Source of the DNA: Bilabrum cf. latius
Lineage: Eukaryota > Bigyra: Bicosoecida > Bigyra > Bicosoecida
Direction: 5' to 3'
Length of the DNA: 64,000 nt
Assembly (NCBI GenBank): GCA_965178125.1
Contig: OZ237735.1
Location: 1,550,001-1,614,000, forward strand
In this document: positions 1 through 13,200 of the stretch, piece by piece
How positions within the stretch are numbered: position 1 is the stretch's first letter
Layout: each line of letters begins with the position of its first letter
Translations under genes and position numbers: made by a program
The notes under the pieces: model-generated
What the model was told of the DNA's origin: nothing
Database searches by the model: none
Seen by the model: the letters and a program-made list of their open reading frames with translations, nothing else

Positions 1-1844
1 CCTTCAGGTGATCGTGGCTGTGAATCAGCCGCTGGAGAAGCACGATCCTCTCGTAGTGGGCCTCGGCGGCCTCGTCAGGGTCCACGGGCTTGGAGGTCTG
101 GTCGTCGATGGGGAATCCCAGGTAGTAGTCAAGCAGGGCAGCCAGCTGCGCGGTCAAGCGACCGCGATCCGAACGCACGAACTGGCTGCCGCGGACTGCT
201 AGCAACAGCCTCGAGTCGTCGAGCAACAGCCTCGAGAAGCGACGGGTGGGGTACTGCGACAGGAGGTCCACAAACAGCTCCATCAGGCGCTCCAATAGCC
301 TGCAAAGGCCTACGTGCGGGGCAACTGCCGCGTCCTACGGGCGCTTTTCCTCATCTTCCACCGGTCCACTCGAGCTGCTGCTTTGCATGGGAATCGCCTG
401 GCGCGCTCTATCGATCTGAGTGTCGCACTCGCGAACCGCGAGCACCGCCAGCCGAACTAGCGCAGCAAGCAGCCTCTCGGCATACCAAGGCTTTGCTGCC
501 GCCAGCAAAGCAGCAGTGTCCCCTGCCCCCTCCTTTAAAGACGCGGAAGACCCTTTCGTGTTGCCAGGAGCGCCGGCATCCGGCTCGGTCCTGGACCGCT
601 TCGCAGCTGGCCCCGTCCCATCACTTGCACCTGCAGCAGCATCACTGCTTGCAGCTGGGCGGTACAGGGCCGGGGGCGCGCTCGATAGCGACCTGGTCGC
701 CCTTCTGGCCACGATTTTCTGCCAGAATCCTTTGAGGCCTGGGTGCCTCCTGAGTTCCCTGCTGACCGCGCCTGGGGTAACGCAGCCCCACGTCGGCAGA
801 GACACGAGCTGCATCACGTTCTTTCGCACTGTCGGGTGCTCGAGGCTCTGAAAGCACCGGATAATCGTGCTGATGAGAAGCTGGGACTCAGGATAGGTGA
901 GGGCTTCACCGGGACGCCGTGACGGCACCAGGTCATCGGGTGGGCTGTACCCTGCATCGGCCGAGCCTCCTGCACTCCCGTTGCTGCTGCTACTCTTCCC
1001 TCGCTTCGTCCTCGATTCGGCGGCCTGGGCTCCGTCAGAACCCACGCCAACGATAGAGGCTCCCGCAGGACCACTTCCTGTCCCGCTGGAGGCAGTACCG
1101 GCGCCTGCCGCAGCCGCAGCTGCAGCGACGTCCGTCGACTGAGTCTGCTCGTGCATGAATGCGTCTCCCATTGCAGCCTCCCCGTCGTCGTCATCCGGAA
1201 CGTCCTCGACACCTTCATCACTACTAGCCATATTTGCACTTGATGGTACCCCTCCGATGCGCGAAGTCTGCTCGCCGGTCCAAGGAAGCGCGAATTCGAG
1301 TAGCGACGACTGCAACCTGGCGATGAAACCAGCAATGCGCTTCTCGGCTGACGCACCTGACCCGAATCCCTGCCACATATCGGCATTTTCGCGGCCTTTT
1401 TCGTTTATAATAGCACACATGAGTAGAACATGCTCCAAACTGGACGCTTGGACATCAAAATGCGGTGCTAGCAGCTGCTCTAAGGCCCCACTCAGCTCCA
1501 GCAACTTTATGCCCCTTGAGTTCAGGGGTCGAGAGGCACCACCACCAACATAGTTGTAATACAAGTCAAGTATCAATCGGCTTATGACAGAAGTACCTAG
1601 GTTCGATGTACCGTTTGCCTGCGCAGTGGTGCCAAGCGATATGAGTACGAAAACACGAATAGGCTGGTGTACAGGGAGGCAATTCGGTGAGTGAACCAGT
1701 GAAAACTCTTACAGATGCCCAAGTTGCGCTAGCAACCCCCGTAATTGGATCTGACAGCACTGTTTCTGCTGTAAGTGGAGCATAGTGTGGCCTTGTTGAT
1801 CGATCCGTGCGCGGTCTGGAGCGCTTGCTTCCAGCCCTTGACAT
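1..1844 (-). CDS. AQR: Aquarius (intron-binding spliceosomal helicase), N-terminal part
   Basis: This is the N-terminal armadillo-like region of Aquarius, the spliceosomal RNA helicase that binds introns upstream of the branch point. Exon 1 is 1844-1713 and exon 2 runs from 1618 off the window start. The 94-nt intron has donor gtaaga and acceptor CGCAG. Matching blocks include KLLELSGALE, the segment around SLPTWGCVTPG, and downstream QYPTRRF, LLLDDSRLL and LGFPIDDQTSK, all in the family order. UAG at 337-335 must be read as sense; the conserved sequence continues beyond it. A low-complexity Ser/Gly/Ala insertion lies around residues 110-240. The helicase motifs lie outside the window. The start ATG at 1844 gives a basic N-terminus (MSRAGSKRSRPR). 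The gene is divergent from the IleRS gene across 192 bp. Confidence 0.9.
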
Positions 1845-2036
1845 TTTACTCGCAATGACGAGGAGCAAAGTATATTAAGTAAGAATTGCGACCTGTGAAA
1901 TGACTACAGTCTGCTTCTCGGTGGTTTTGGGAGGTAATTATCAGCAACTCAATTTTGAGGCATATTATCGTCACGATCGGAGCATTAGGGAATCCAGGAG
2001 ACCGCAACATCCACGCATCATTGCGCTGCTACAACG
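1845..2036. promoter_or_regulatory. Divergent intergenic region AQR/IleRS
   Basis: These 192 bp separate the two head-to-head start codons, so both promoters must lie here or inside the transcripts. A TATA-like TATATTAA is seen at about 1871-1878, 27 bp upstream of the AQR ATG. No other element is recognised. Confidence 0.4.
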
Positions 2037-5000
2037 ATGGCGGCAGCAAGTGGCAGTTCCACAGAGGCTTCAGCTTCTAAGTCTGCTGAAGAGGCAGTTC
2101 AGTCGCTACCTCAGGGTATTGATGACTTCGTATTTGCCTTGAAGGATAGGTTCGGGTTCCCAGCCGCAGAGACCGAGGTTCTCGAGTATTGGCAGAACAC
2201 CGACGCTTTCAAGCAGCAACTTGAGCTCACAAAGGACTGCCCAGAGTTTACATTCTACGATGGACCGCCATTTGCTACCGGTGAGTCGAGTGTGGAATAC
2301 TCCCAAGATTCCGATGAACATGCCACCTTTCTTGCGCGTCCCAGAGTTCTCGTTTAGCCTCATTGAAGCATGATCGAGCAGTCTCTCAGCCCTACTGCTG
2401 TATTTCGACCCGCAGGCACTCCGCATTACGGTCATATCCTTGCCGGTACGATCAAGGACGTTGTCACTCGGTATGCCACGCTCAAGGGCAGGTACGTGAA
2501 GCGTCGGGCCGGTTGGGACACGCACGGCCTCCCGATCGAGTTCGAAATCGACAAATAGTACGACATCAAGAGCAAGGCCGACGTTATGGCGCTCCCCGGC
2601 GGGATCGCTGAGTACAACCGCAGGTGCCGCGCCATTGTGATGCGGTACACGGCCGAGTGGGAGAGCACCGTGGGCAGGCTCGGGCGGTGGATCGACTTCC
2701 GCGACGACTACAAGACCATGGACCCTACCTTCATGGAGAGCGTCTGGTGGGTGTTTAAGCGACTCTTCGACAAGGGCCTCGTGTACAGGGGCTTCAAGGT
2801 GATGCCCTACTCCACGGGGTGCACCACCCCCCTGTCCAATTTCGAGTCTGGGCTCAACTACAAGGACGACATCGCCGACCCGGCGGTGGTGGCTGCTTTC
2901 CCCATGACAGGCACCAGGCACGAATCAGCCACCGGACCCATGCCCGAGTTCCCCGGAGGAGGTCCGAAGGGGGTGGAGCTTGTGGCTTGGACGACCACGC
3001 CGTGGACTCTTCCGTCCAACCTGGGGCTGTGCGTGCACCCCGAGATGGAGTACGTTCTCATCCGGGACATCAAGACGGGCACTCGCCGCATTCTCATGAA
3101 GGCAAGGCTCGAGCAGCTGTACCACGGCCTCAAGAAGGCCAAGAAGTACAAGGGAGGGGAGTTCGAGGAGCTGGCGTCATACAGTGGCAAGCAGCTCGCA
3201 GGGCTGCAGTATGAGCCCCTCTTCGACTACTTCGTCAAGGACCCCCGCGTGGCCGGGCAGGGATGGCGCGTCCTCGTTGATGAGTACGTCACGGATGACT
3301 CGGGTACGGGTGTTGTGCACCAAGCCCCTGCCTTTGGTGAGGACGATTTCCGAGTGTGCCTCGGGCACGGCGTGATCAAGAAGGACGGCGGGGTGCCTTG
3401 TCCCCTGGACGACAAGGGTGCCTTCTCGAACGAAGTGCCCGACTTCGAGGGCATGTACATCAAGGATGCAGACCGCGAGATCATCAAGAACGTCAAGGCG
3501 AGGGGGCGCCTGGTTCAGAACGAATCCATCAAGCATAGGTATCCCTACTGCTGGAGGTCCGACACGCCGCTCATCTACAGGACCGTGCCCTCCTGGTTCG
3601 TCAGGGTCGAGAGCATCAAGCACATCCAGCGGGAGGCGGGAGATGCCCACATCAGGCCGGCCGACCTTGATATCGCTGATGCCGTGCGTGCCGCGCACGC
3701 CGGGGAATCGTTCGACCCAAGGGCCGCCGCGGCCGCGGGTGGTAGCGGTGGCGGAGCCAGCAGCTAGCCCGCAGCATCCGGTGCTGGTGCCGACACCATC
3801 TCTGAGGACGACGTCGGCCTGCTGGCCAACAACGCGAGGACGCACTGGGTGCCCGAGCACATCCGGGACGGCCGCTTCCACAACTGGCTCAAACAGGCCA
3901 GGGACTGGGCCGTGAGCCGCAACAGGTACTGGGGCACGCCCTTGCCCATCTGGTCCTCGGAAGACGGCAAGGAGATCGTGTGCGTGGGGTCCATCGACGA
4001 GCTGGAGAAGCTGTCTGGCGTGCGAGTGACGGACCTGCATCGCGACACTGTCGACAAGATCACCATCCCATCCAGAGAAGGCAACGGCGACCTCAAGCGG
4101 GTGGAGGAGGTATTCGACTGCTGGTTCGAGTCGGGGTCCATGCCCTACGCCCAGGTGCACCACCCCTTTGAAGGCGAGGAGGAGGAGCAAAAGTTCCTGC
4201 GCGATCGATTCCCGGCTGACTTCATCGCTGAGGGCATCGACCAGACCCGGGGCTGGTTCTACACGCTCATGGTGCTCTCGACGGCCCTGTACCACCGGCC
4301 CGCGTTCAAGAACGTGGTCGTGAACGGCTTGGTCATGGCAGAGGACGGCAAGAAGATGAGCAAGCGACTGAAGAACTACCCCGCACCCGAGCTGGTGCTG
4401 GACGAGTTCGGAGCCGACGCCCTCCGGCTGTACCTGATCTCTAGCCCCGCCGTCCGCGGTGACGAGGTGAACTTCTCCAAGGCTGGCGTGCACGGTGTCA
4501 TCCGCGACGTGATGCTTCCTTGGTACAACGCCTTCAGGTTCTTCGCGCTGGGAGTGGCTCAGTACGAGGAGAACAAGGACGAGGGCGTGCCATCCTTCGG
4601 TCCCGACCTGGAGGTGGCCAAATCGTCTCGGAACATCCTTGACCGGTGGATCATGGCAACCATGCAGAGCCTCCTTCGTTTCGTTCGGTCCGAGATGGAG
4701 GAATACAAGCTCAACACCGTGGTGCCCCGCCTGCTGCAGACGGTCCAGCAGCTGACGAACTGGTACATCAAGCTCAACCGCGGCAGGCTGCACTCCAAGG
4801 AGGGTGCTGACGAGGCGCGCAAGTCCCTCGCGGTTATGTACGAGGTCCTGGCGCTGCTGAGCACGCTCATGGCTCCTTTCGCGCCCTTTTTCTCCGAGTG
4901 GAGCTACCTGCGTCTCAGGGCGCTCCATCCCCTGCAGGGCCAGCACGCCGACAAGCCCACAGAGTTCGGCGCTGCCCTGTCGGTGCACCACCTCCGCCTT

Positions 5001-6653
5001 CCCGCCTTCGACCAGTCGCTTATCGACACTCAGATCGAGAAGCGAGTCATCGTCATGCAGCGGATCATCGAGTCGGCCCGGTCCGTCAGGGAGCGGATCA
5101 AGACGAGCCAGCGGATCCCCGTGCAGTCAGTCACGATCGTGCACCCGAGCGCGGATCTGCTCGAGGGTGTGGAGGAGCTGGCCGAGTACATCAAGCAGGA
5201 GACCAACTGCTTCGAGATGCACCAGTCGCAGGACGTGCGCAGCGTCTGCGAGCTGTCCCTCAAGCCCGACGCGCGCAGGCTGGGCAAGCGGCTGGGCAAA
5301 GAGTTCGGCGCGGTGCGAGCTGCAATCTCCAAGGCCAACGCCGAGGAGGTGCTTGCTGAGCTGGACGCTGGCAAGACGGTTTCCATGGCCGACGTGCCAC
5401 TCAGCAAGGAAGACTTCGTGTTCGAGCGAGTCTTCAAGGGCGATACGACAAAGTATGAGGCGCAGATCACGCCAGTGTCTTTCGATGGAGTGGGCGGGTC
5501 GACAGGCGCATCGTCGGAGAGGGTGGCTGACCTCGTGGTCTACGTGAACAAGGAGCAGAGCGACGAGCTCTGGTCCATGGGCGTGGCCCGTGACATCGCA
5601 TCCAAGCTGCAGCAGCTGCGCAAGAAGGCCAAGCTCTTCCTCACCGACAACGTGCGGACCCTCGTCCGGGCGCGTCCTCGCACGGACGCGGAGCGCGCCA
5701 TCGTTGCCCTGCAGGAGGCACTGAGCCACAAGCCGGCGGCGGCCGCAGCGCCCGCGCCGGCACCTGCCAAGGGTAAGGGCAAGGGTAAGGGCAAGGAGCA
5801 GGGCGCAGCCAAGGGAGGCGCCGCTGCGAAGGGAGCGGCTGCCAAGGGCGGGGCCAAGAAGGAGGCCAAGGCCGAGAAGGCCCAGACTGACACGGAGAAA
5901 GCAGCAGCCAAGCCGAAGTCGGGTCAGAAGCAGAAGACGCCCAAGGCAGAGGTCGACCTCGAGAGCATCCCAGAGGACCAGCTGTCCAAGTCCCAGCGCA
6001 AGAGACTGGAGAAGTTGAGGAAGAAGGCAGGCAAGCGGGGCGACGCCAAGGCCAAGGCGGCCGCCTCTGGTGCCGGCGAGGAGGAGAAGCAATCGTGGAT
6101 GACCTCGCGGTCGCCTGCCGAAGGCGCCCAGTTTGTGATGGACTCGATCGGCACGAACGCGGCGCTTGTCGTCAAGCAGCTGCGCCAGATGGCCGTGCCA
6201 CTGTGCTCCGCCACGATGCCGGCTGCTGCCGGCGAGATCGCCCGCGATGTAGTGGCCCTCGAGGGCGACGTTGTGGCAGAGCTGGTTCTGACGAGAGAGA
6301 CCTGCTTTGCAGGCGACAGGCAGCTCCTGGTTGAGGCAGCCAAGGCTGCGGGGGCTTCCAGCGACGAGGCTGCGCAGAACGCCGCGTCTGCGGTTGAGGC
6401 GCTGATGCCCACTGTGCTTCGGTCAGACCTGTGCGCCATGGCTCCCGAGGAGGGCTCCCAGTTCGACCTGGTCGTAGATGCAGGGGACGGGAAGAAGAAG
6501 AGCGAGATGCTCACGCTGCGCCTGCAGAGGGGTAAGCACGCGTTCGCGTCGGATGCCGAGATGGTGCGCGGCTCAGCGGGAGCTCGGGCTGAGCTGGAGC
6601 AGGCGGGCTTCGGTCGTCTCGCTGCCGCGCTTGCCGAGTTCAAGGACCTTTGA
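2037..6653 (+). CDS. IARS1: Isoleucyl-tRNA synthetase, cytosolic
   Basis: Class I aminoacyl-tRNA synthetase charging tRNA-Ile. Exons are 2037-2280 and 2416-6653, with a gtgagt donor and CGCAG acceptor, giving 1,493 residues. The HIGH-type motif ([11 protein letters not shown]) is assembled across the splice junction. The CP1 editing domain follows, with [11 protein letters not shown]. The KMSKS motif appears as [11 protein letters not shown] near residue 725. Two UAGs are in frame, at 2556-2558 (EIDK-x-YDIK) and 3765-3767. Both are bridged by conserved sequence, and the true stop is UGA. Unusual points are a Gly/Ser/Ala linker inserted near residue 530-550 and a Lys/Gly/Ala-rich low-complexity segment near residues 1190-1310. 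That segment splits the tRNA-binding part from a C-terminal domain of uncertain identity. Confidence 0.96.
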
Positions 6654-6889
6654 GCCAGCAATTGGGGGAGCGCGTGAATTTTTGGTTTGTGTTTGTACAA
6701 GTGACGCGATCAATCATTTTCATGAGGCGGTGTACACGTTGGATCCTTTCTGGATACCTTGTTGACAAATCAAAATTCGAAATCCAAATTATGGATGAAA
6801 CGAGCGGAGCAAGCACAAAAGTACCCACTCTTACGGCCGGATCAGTCCCACAAGGTGAAAAATCACCTGGAGGTCTCGTTATAACCGGC

Positions 6890-9800
6890 TCAGTACGGCG
6901 TGTCGCCCATGAAATACGCAGAAAAGGTGCCTCCAGGCGCGCTGGTCTTGTTCGAGATAGTGTGGTCGCCGTCAAGGATATCGAGGCAGCCCACGACGTT
7001 GTTCACGAACAAGTGCGTGTCATCGCAGCTCTACACATTGACGAGCTCCTTCTGAACCCCGTTGAACCAGTTGTAGAAGCCGCCCCCCGCCATGACCACG
7101 CTCTTGCTGTTGGTGATGCTGATGCCCCACGCTGTGGGAGGTGCCTGCCAGTATGGCGACTCAGTTTGGGCACCCACGATCGTGACCCGGCTGCTGTCAC
7201 TGATGTTGAACTGATACAGGGACGAATGCTCGAAGGCAACGCCGTATAGCGTAAGCCCCGACACGCCATGCGCCAGCAGTCCTCGGGGACTGTCCACCGT
7301 GAGCTCGTCCCCCGAGTTGATGTCGTGGTCTGCCACCCAGCCCCACATGGAGGAGAGGTATCCTCCCGAAGAGGGCGTCACCTCAAGCAATGCCCAGGTC
7401 TTGGAGTACACGCGGTGGTACACGTCGTGCACGAACGACTCACCCTCCACGCCGGACCATTGGAAGATGATGCAACCAGGCACGTCACCGTTTGCCTCCG
7501 TGGTCAGCATCAAGTCCTGGATCGAGCCCTTGTATTGATCGGCCGTTGACAGCATAGGGACCGGGGCGTTGGCGTTCTTGAATGCAGGGGCCTTAGGATT
7601 GGCCAGCAGCACGGACTAGCCGTCACCGACGAGCGAGACACCAGATGGCACCTCGATCGTGTCGCTGAGGAGGTAGCGGCCGAATGGCACAAACACGATG
7701 TCGCTGCCACTCTTGAGCGCCTGTTGAAACGCGGCTGTGTCGTCGGCCTTGCCGTCTCCCTTCGCTCCGGCGTCCAGCACGTTGGCTACGGACCCGTCGA
7801 CAGCGGGTCGCGTGACGTAGGGAAGGGGAGCGTTGGCACGCGCAGGTTTGAAATCGCCTTGGAAGCCCTGCACTGCCTTTCCGTTCTCATAAAAGTACCC
7901 CTGTCGCCAAGCCCTCGTGAACGTCTAGCCGTTCGGGTTCCCTGCGAGACCGTTGGTGATGTTGGTGACGCGCGTGGTCGTGACCCGGTCAAGCAGTACC
8001 CCCGGGACCTTCGCTGGGAAAGCAGTCTAAACGGCAGTGCCAACGTCTGAGAAGGTACTGTCGATGACAGCGATGCTGGTGGCCCCGCCGATGAACTGCA
8101 CTCCAACGGCACAGCCACTGATGTTGGCCTGCTGCAGCACAGTGTACCAGTTCCAGATCAAGTTCAGGCAGGGGCCAGTGGTGTACTGGTTGCCCTGGAT
8201 GGTGAGACCCAGGATATGGTACTGCTGCGATCCAATCATGGCTGGAGTCTGGCCACCGATGATCTCTAGGCCGTCAATTTGGGTCGGCGACCCGTTTTCG
8301 ATGAAGATGCCCCGCCCGCTGCTGCCCGCATCAATAGTCACGTTGTGGATGTTGGAGCCCTGAGACACTGCCCAGTGGAGTCCTGTTGTGCTTGGACCGC
8401 CGCCCTCCAGACGCAGGACGATGTTCTGCAGCATGTGGTAGAAGTTGCCCGTGTGTTCCCCGGTGGGATCCATGGTGGCACTCATGGCGTAGGCGGGCGA
8501 GGCGCCGGACTAGAGGACGATCACTGGGCGGCACTTCCAAGAGCCATAGATCGCCGTGTCGAAGTACATCTCTAGCTGATCGGAGATGATGTACGTCCCG
8601 GGGGGAAAGTACACAGTGGCATGGTTCAATGTGGTGAACTTAGGCGACCTCCCCTCGGTGAGCGCCGCCTGGAGCGCTTTCGTGTCGTCGGTGCGCCCGT
8701 CTCCCTTGGCTCCATAGTCCTTCACGTTGCGCCAGCTCGACCCGTGCTTCTGGTTGTCGTACCAAGTGTCGCACTGGTCACCGACGGTCCCATCAGGAAG
8801 CCTCTCCCCGTCATCTCGTGCCACTCCAGCACCGGCGACTTCGCTCGCGACGTGCCTTGCCTCGGTCGGCTCGCTGACGGCCTCTGGGTCTCCCAGGATC
8901 GTGAATCGGACGTCTGCCGGTGCAGCATCTCTCGTACTCGGAGCTGTGGCATTCGGGGCGTAGTGGTCGCACGACTGCGAGCAGGGGAACCGCTTCTCCT
9001 GGACGCATTCCGCCACCAGGAAGGCGGGCACTTGGCCGTTCTTCTTCCACCAGCTGACGAGGGAGTCCTTGTAAGTGTACCCCTGCACCTTCAGCTTGTC
9101 GTGCACAAGATCGATGTCGCCGCAGTGATCGAAGCAAGACGGCATCCACAGAGCGTCCTTCTTCCCCCCCGCGATGGCCGGCTGCACCTGCTGGATCGAT
9201 GCGAGCATGGTGCCCTGGAAGTACTCGATGAACTCGAACACCAGCTTCTTCACGGCGGGGTCCTTGGGATCCTACGGGGCAAAAAGCTCTCCGTACACCT
9301 GCTGGCTGTCCGCCGCATTTTCTCCTATGTGCACGTCGGACTTGATGTACTGGTACGCAGTGTCGAGAGAGAAGCAGTAGAAGGAATCCACGCCGTGCTC
9401 GGCCTGGCACTCGGCAGAGATGGAGTGCCTGCTGTCCCACAGAGTGCTGATCTTGGGGTTGTAGGGCGGCAAGAACTTGCCCTCCTTCCAGGCGTCAAAG
9501 ACGGTCACGTTGGGGAAGAACCAGCCGGCCTGCGGTGCGCCGCGCACGATGCTGTCAGGAAGCTCGCCCGCGAGGAAGTCCACCGAGTGAAACGCGCCGA
9601 TCGCGCCCGCAGAGCATCCACTCAGGAGCGTGCTAGTAGCCTCGTTCAATCCATGGGAAGACTTCAGATCTTGCAGAATCGTTGCGAAGTTTGGTCGCCC
9701 AGAAAAGTATAGCCCCCACGTCTCATTCGTAGGGGCAGTCCGGCCACCGAGATGTACATCGCCGGTGCAGTATGGAACAAACACGCGATTCGAGTTACAC

Positions 9801-10099
9801 CACAAAGGGTTCACGCTGCAGTCAGAGCTGAGCACGTTGTCAGGTAGGTCTCCGCTCGCAGCCCAATTCTTGGAAGATCCTAGGTCAGTTTTCGCCCGCG
9901 CCTTGCAGTCTGCTTCGGTCTAACACGCACCACCACCCTCCATAAAAATTACCCACGATGACTTCTCGCCGCTCGGCGCCGCATCAAAGTAGTATCCGGC
10001 TGGAGAGCCGTCAAGACAACGCGTGGGTGACAGAAGCTTCAACGACAGATCACGGGCCGCCAGAGCTGTGCCCAAGGACACAAGATGCAAAAGCTTCAT
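6890..10099 (-). CDS. Secreted Notum/pectin-acetylesterase + GH55 beta-1,3-glucanase fusion
   Basis: A single 1,069-residue frame with seven in-frame UAGs (9922-9920, 9274-9272, 8512-8510, 8029-8027, 7927-7925, 7618-7616, 7033-7031), ending at UGA. It starts with a signal-peptide-like MKLLHLVSLGTALA. Residues ~20-365 match the Notum/plant pectin acetylesterase fold: CLDGSPAGYY, MEGGGAC, nucleophile elbow GCSAGA with Ser163, and the histidine context PSCFDHC. Residues ~445-1060 match GH55 exo-beta-1,3-glucanase. Its twin beta-helices each open with the family signature, NVKDYGAKGDG and again NVLDAGAKGDG. Likely a secreted polysaccharide-degrading or deacetylating enzyme. I know of no standard architecture joining these two domains, so the fusion itself is notable. 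An assembly chimera is unlikely because one frame spans both. Confidence 0.87.
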
Positions 10100-10256
10100 G
10101 AATAATGCAACGATTTAAACCCTTCAAGAATAAATACCCAGCAATCTCGCTTTGTTGGGGTCGTCCTTGCTTCCAAGTGAAGTTTGTAGGCGACGTGTGC
10201 ATCGGGTTCGGTTCGCCACGAAGGTTCGTTGCGTGAGGGAACGCGCGGCAATTTGA

Positions 10257-13200
10257 TTATTCACCCTAGTGGAGCATGCCAACTCCTGCCAGCGATTCGT
10301 CCAGCATCCCAACCGCCATCAGAGACCGCTCTACAACGTCATCCACTGCGGGTGCTACCGCCCCGCCGTGCCGAGCCTCCCCCTGGAGGAATTCGTCCCT
10401 GCCGCCGCCCTGCCCCTGCACCACCCACCGCGGCCCTCTCCCGCCCTCGAGCCCATCAAGCAGGGACTCATCCACAGACCGGCCGGCAGCGTCTCTTTCC
10501 TGTTCGTATGGACGGCGCTAACCCCTACCCCGGCCCTACTAATCCCGATCCCGACCCTGATCCAAGCCCAAGGCATGGCCCGCATCCCAAGGAAATGGTG
10601 CAAATCGATCGCGGTCGTGCGAGCCTGCCGCGAGCCCGGCCCCCTTTCCCACGGATCGTTCCTCGTCACCGGAGGCGCCCACTGCTCCCGCCCCCTCGCC
10701 CACAGCTCCTAGGATGCGCTCTTCCGCCCTGGCAAATAGGGCAGCGTCAGCCGCGCTCTCGTTCAGCAAGCGCTTGCCCACTGGGGACCGCCGAATGGCT
10801 GCGTCCAGACCCGCCTGCTGACCGGAGTCCGATGTGCCGCTCTGCAGGCGTTGCTTCCTGGCGTTGCTTTCTCGCCTGCTCCGTGGGAAGCGGCGCTCGG
10901 GTAGCGGAGAGGCCGCCGCTGGGCCGATCGAGGCATCTAGGCCCCATGCACCGCTTTGCGATCCGGCCTTTGAATTTCGGGTGCGTATGGCAGCCGGGCC
11001 AGAAGCTCCCTCGATGCTGGCATCTGGTCGGCTGGCCGCGTGCATTTTGTCTGGAGAGTCAGCCACCATCGTGATTTCTCCTTGCAGGATGCCGGCCTGC
11101 TGATCCTACCTCGATGGATCTGCGCCTGGCGATGGAGACGATGCATTGGCCGTGCCTGACTGTCCTGCGAAGTTGTTCGAGCTTTCGTCCTCTACGTCTC
11201 GGGTCGTCTCTCGGCTGCCCTCTGCGATGGTTTGGTCCTAAATCCTCCTCTTCCAGCTCGAGCCGAGCGCGGGCATGGCCACTGCCGCGCTCGGTCTGCC
11301 TGCGCGGTGCTTTGGAATCGCTGGTCGGCCAGCGCTCCGGCCACTCTTGCCGCTCTCAGTGGCAGTGGCGTCCATGATGTCCCCCCAAGACTTGACGCTC
11401 GAGTGGTCTGGGTCTGGGCCGGTTGCACGGCGGTCCATCTCACGGGGTCTTGTTGTCGATTCAGAAATACCTCGTGCAGCATGCCCGTTTGCTGAAGCGT
11501 CACGCGGAGGAGCTTTCCTCCTCGGCTGCTGGTCCGGGGCGGCGGACCGTGGCTGCTGCCTGTGCGCGTTGCGCAACGTTCCCACCAGTCCTTTTACAGC
11601 AGCCGTCCTGTCTTGCTGCATCGAGTCGTCCATATTCGCGGCTGTGCCCACCGCAAAACTGTCTTCTAGCTCGGCGGGCGCTCGCCCGTCCTCGACCTGC
11701 CGAAGCAGGAACGCCCTGATGCGCTGGTCTCGCTTCCGCCACTACTCATCTCTCTTCGACTGGGCCTCGGCCTCCCTGCGCTTCTACTCCTCCAGAAGCT
11801 GCTGCTTGCGTGTGCGTGCTCGCTCGATGGCTCGCTTCCGAGCCAGTTCTACAAGTGTCTTTTCGTCTACGTTCTCCCTTGGTTGCAACGTCGACTCGCC
11901 TAGCCCCCTCTGCCGCGGATCTCCGGCTGGGCTGCCGTGGCTTTCTCTCGGTGGCTGGCGGCTCGATGGGACACTTCCTGGCTAGCCATCAGCGGGGGTG
12001 TAGACCTCCGATGGGCTGGGGGCGATTGTACCTCGGCTACTGCGGCGCTTGCTGCCAGTAGCTGTCCGCCTTCTCGCCTCGTTCTTGGGCTTTTCGATCT
12101 CGTCGAGCTGGGCCGTCGTGTCGAGACCGAGCAGCATCGCCTTCTCCTTGCGTAGCGGGTCCGACGAGCGGGTTTCCGTTGCAGGTGATTCCAGCTCCTG
12201 TTGCCTCTGGCTGATGTCTGTGCGGTGACCCGCCGCCCGACCTGGCGCTCCACTCGCAGACCTCTGGGCGTGCATGCCAACGAGAAGCTCGGAGGCCGGA
12301 GGGAGCGGCCTCGGCTGCTGCCTGCGCCTTCGCGCGGGAGCAGCAGCCGCGCCAGCGCCCGACCTGCACGAACCGCGGTCTTGAAGGCCCTATTGACTTG
12401 CAAGCTGCGTCTGCTTCTCTATCTTCTGCTGCTTTTGGTGCTCTGCAGCAGCCTGTTGCTTGGCCTGTCGAACCATTGCACGGGCCTTGGCCGCCCGCTG
12501 CTAGGCGGCCTCTCGCCTGCTCTCCTCTTGCAGCCGCCTGCGGACGTCGATCAGGTTCGTGGACTCCTGCTCGGCCCGGAGCTTCTTCTCCTTCTCGGCA
12601 CGGGCGCGTTCCGCTGCTCGTTTCCGGGCTCGTCTGCGAGCCTCGGCAGGATCGACCTACGGAATCGACGGCGGATGAGCATGCGGGATCTCTGCATCGT
12701 CTGCCTGTTGCTGTGTCCGAGCAGATGCAGGGCGCTGATGTAACGCATCTCTCTATGGCTACTCTCCTGCCGAGCGAGCAGCACGATTTGGTCCCTGTGT
12801 ACCTCCGAAGTCGTGATCCTCTCGTCGCTCTTCGTGGGTGCCGTAGCCCCACCTGCCTTCGCGATCAAACCCTCGGCTGTTGCCCAACTCGCCATGTGAC
12901 TCTCCCCGGCCACTACTGCCGCTTCGTCGATCATACCCTCGGCTGTTGCCCAACACGCCATGTGACTCTCCCTGGCCACCACTGCTGCTCGGTCGATCCT
13001 AGTGCATCTATCTTGATGGGGGTAACAAACTGCTCTCGTGAATGTTGTGCGATTGTCTGTCTTTCCGACCGGATGCCGGGCGCATCGTGCCGTGCTCAGC
13101 TTCGGCATCCCAGCCCTCCTTAGCCTCGGGCTGCTGCTTGTTTTCGGTGATGCCCTTGAAATCTGCACCATCATCGTCATCGGCACCAGCGATGGGAAGC

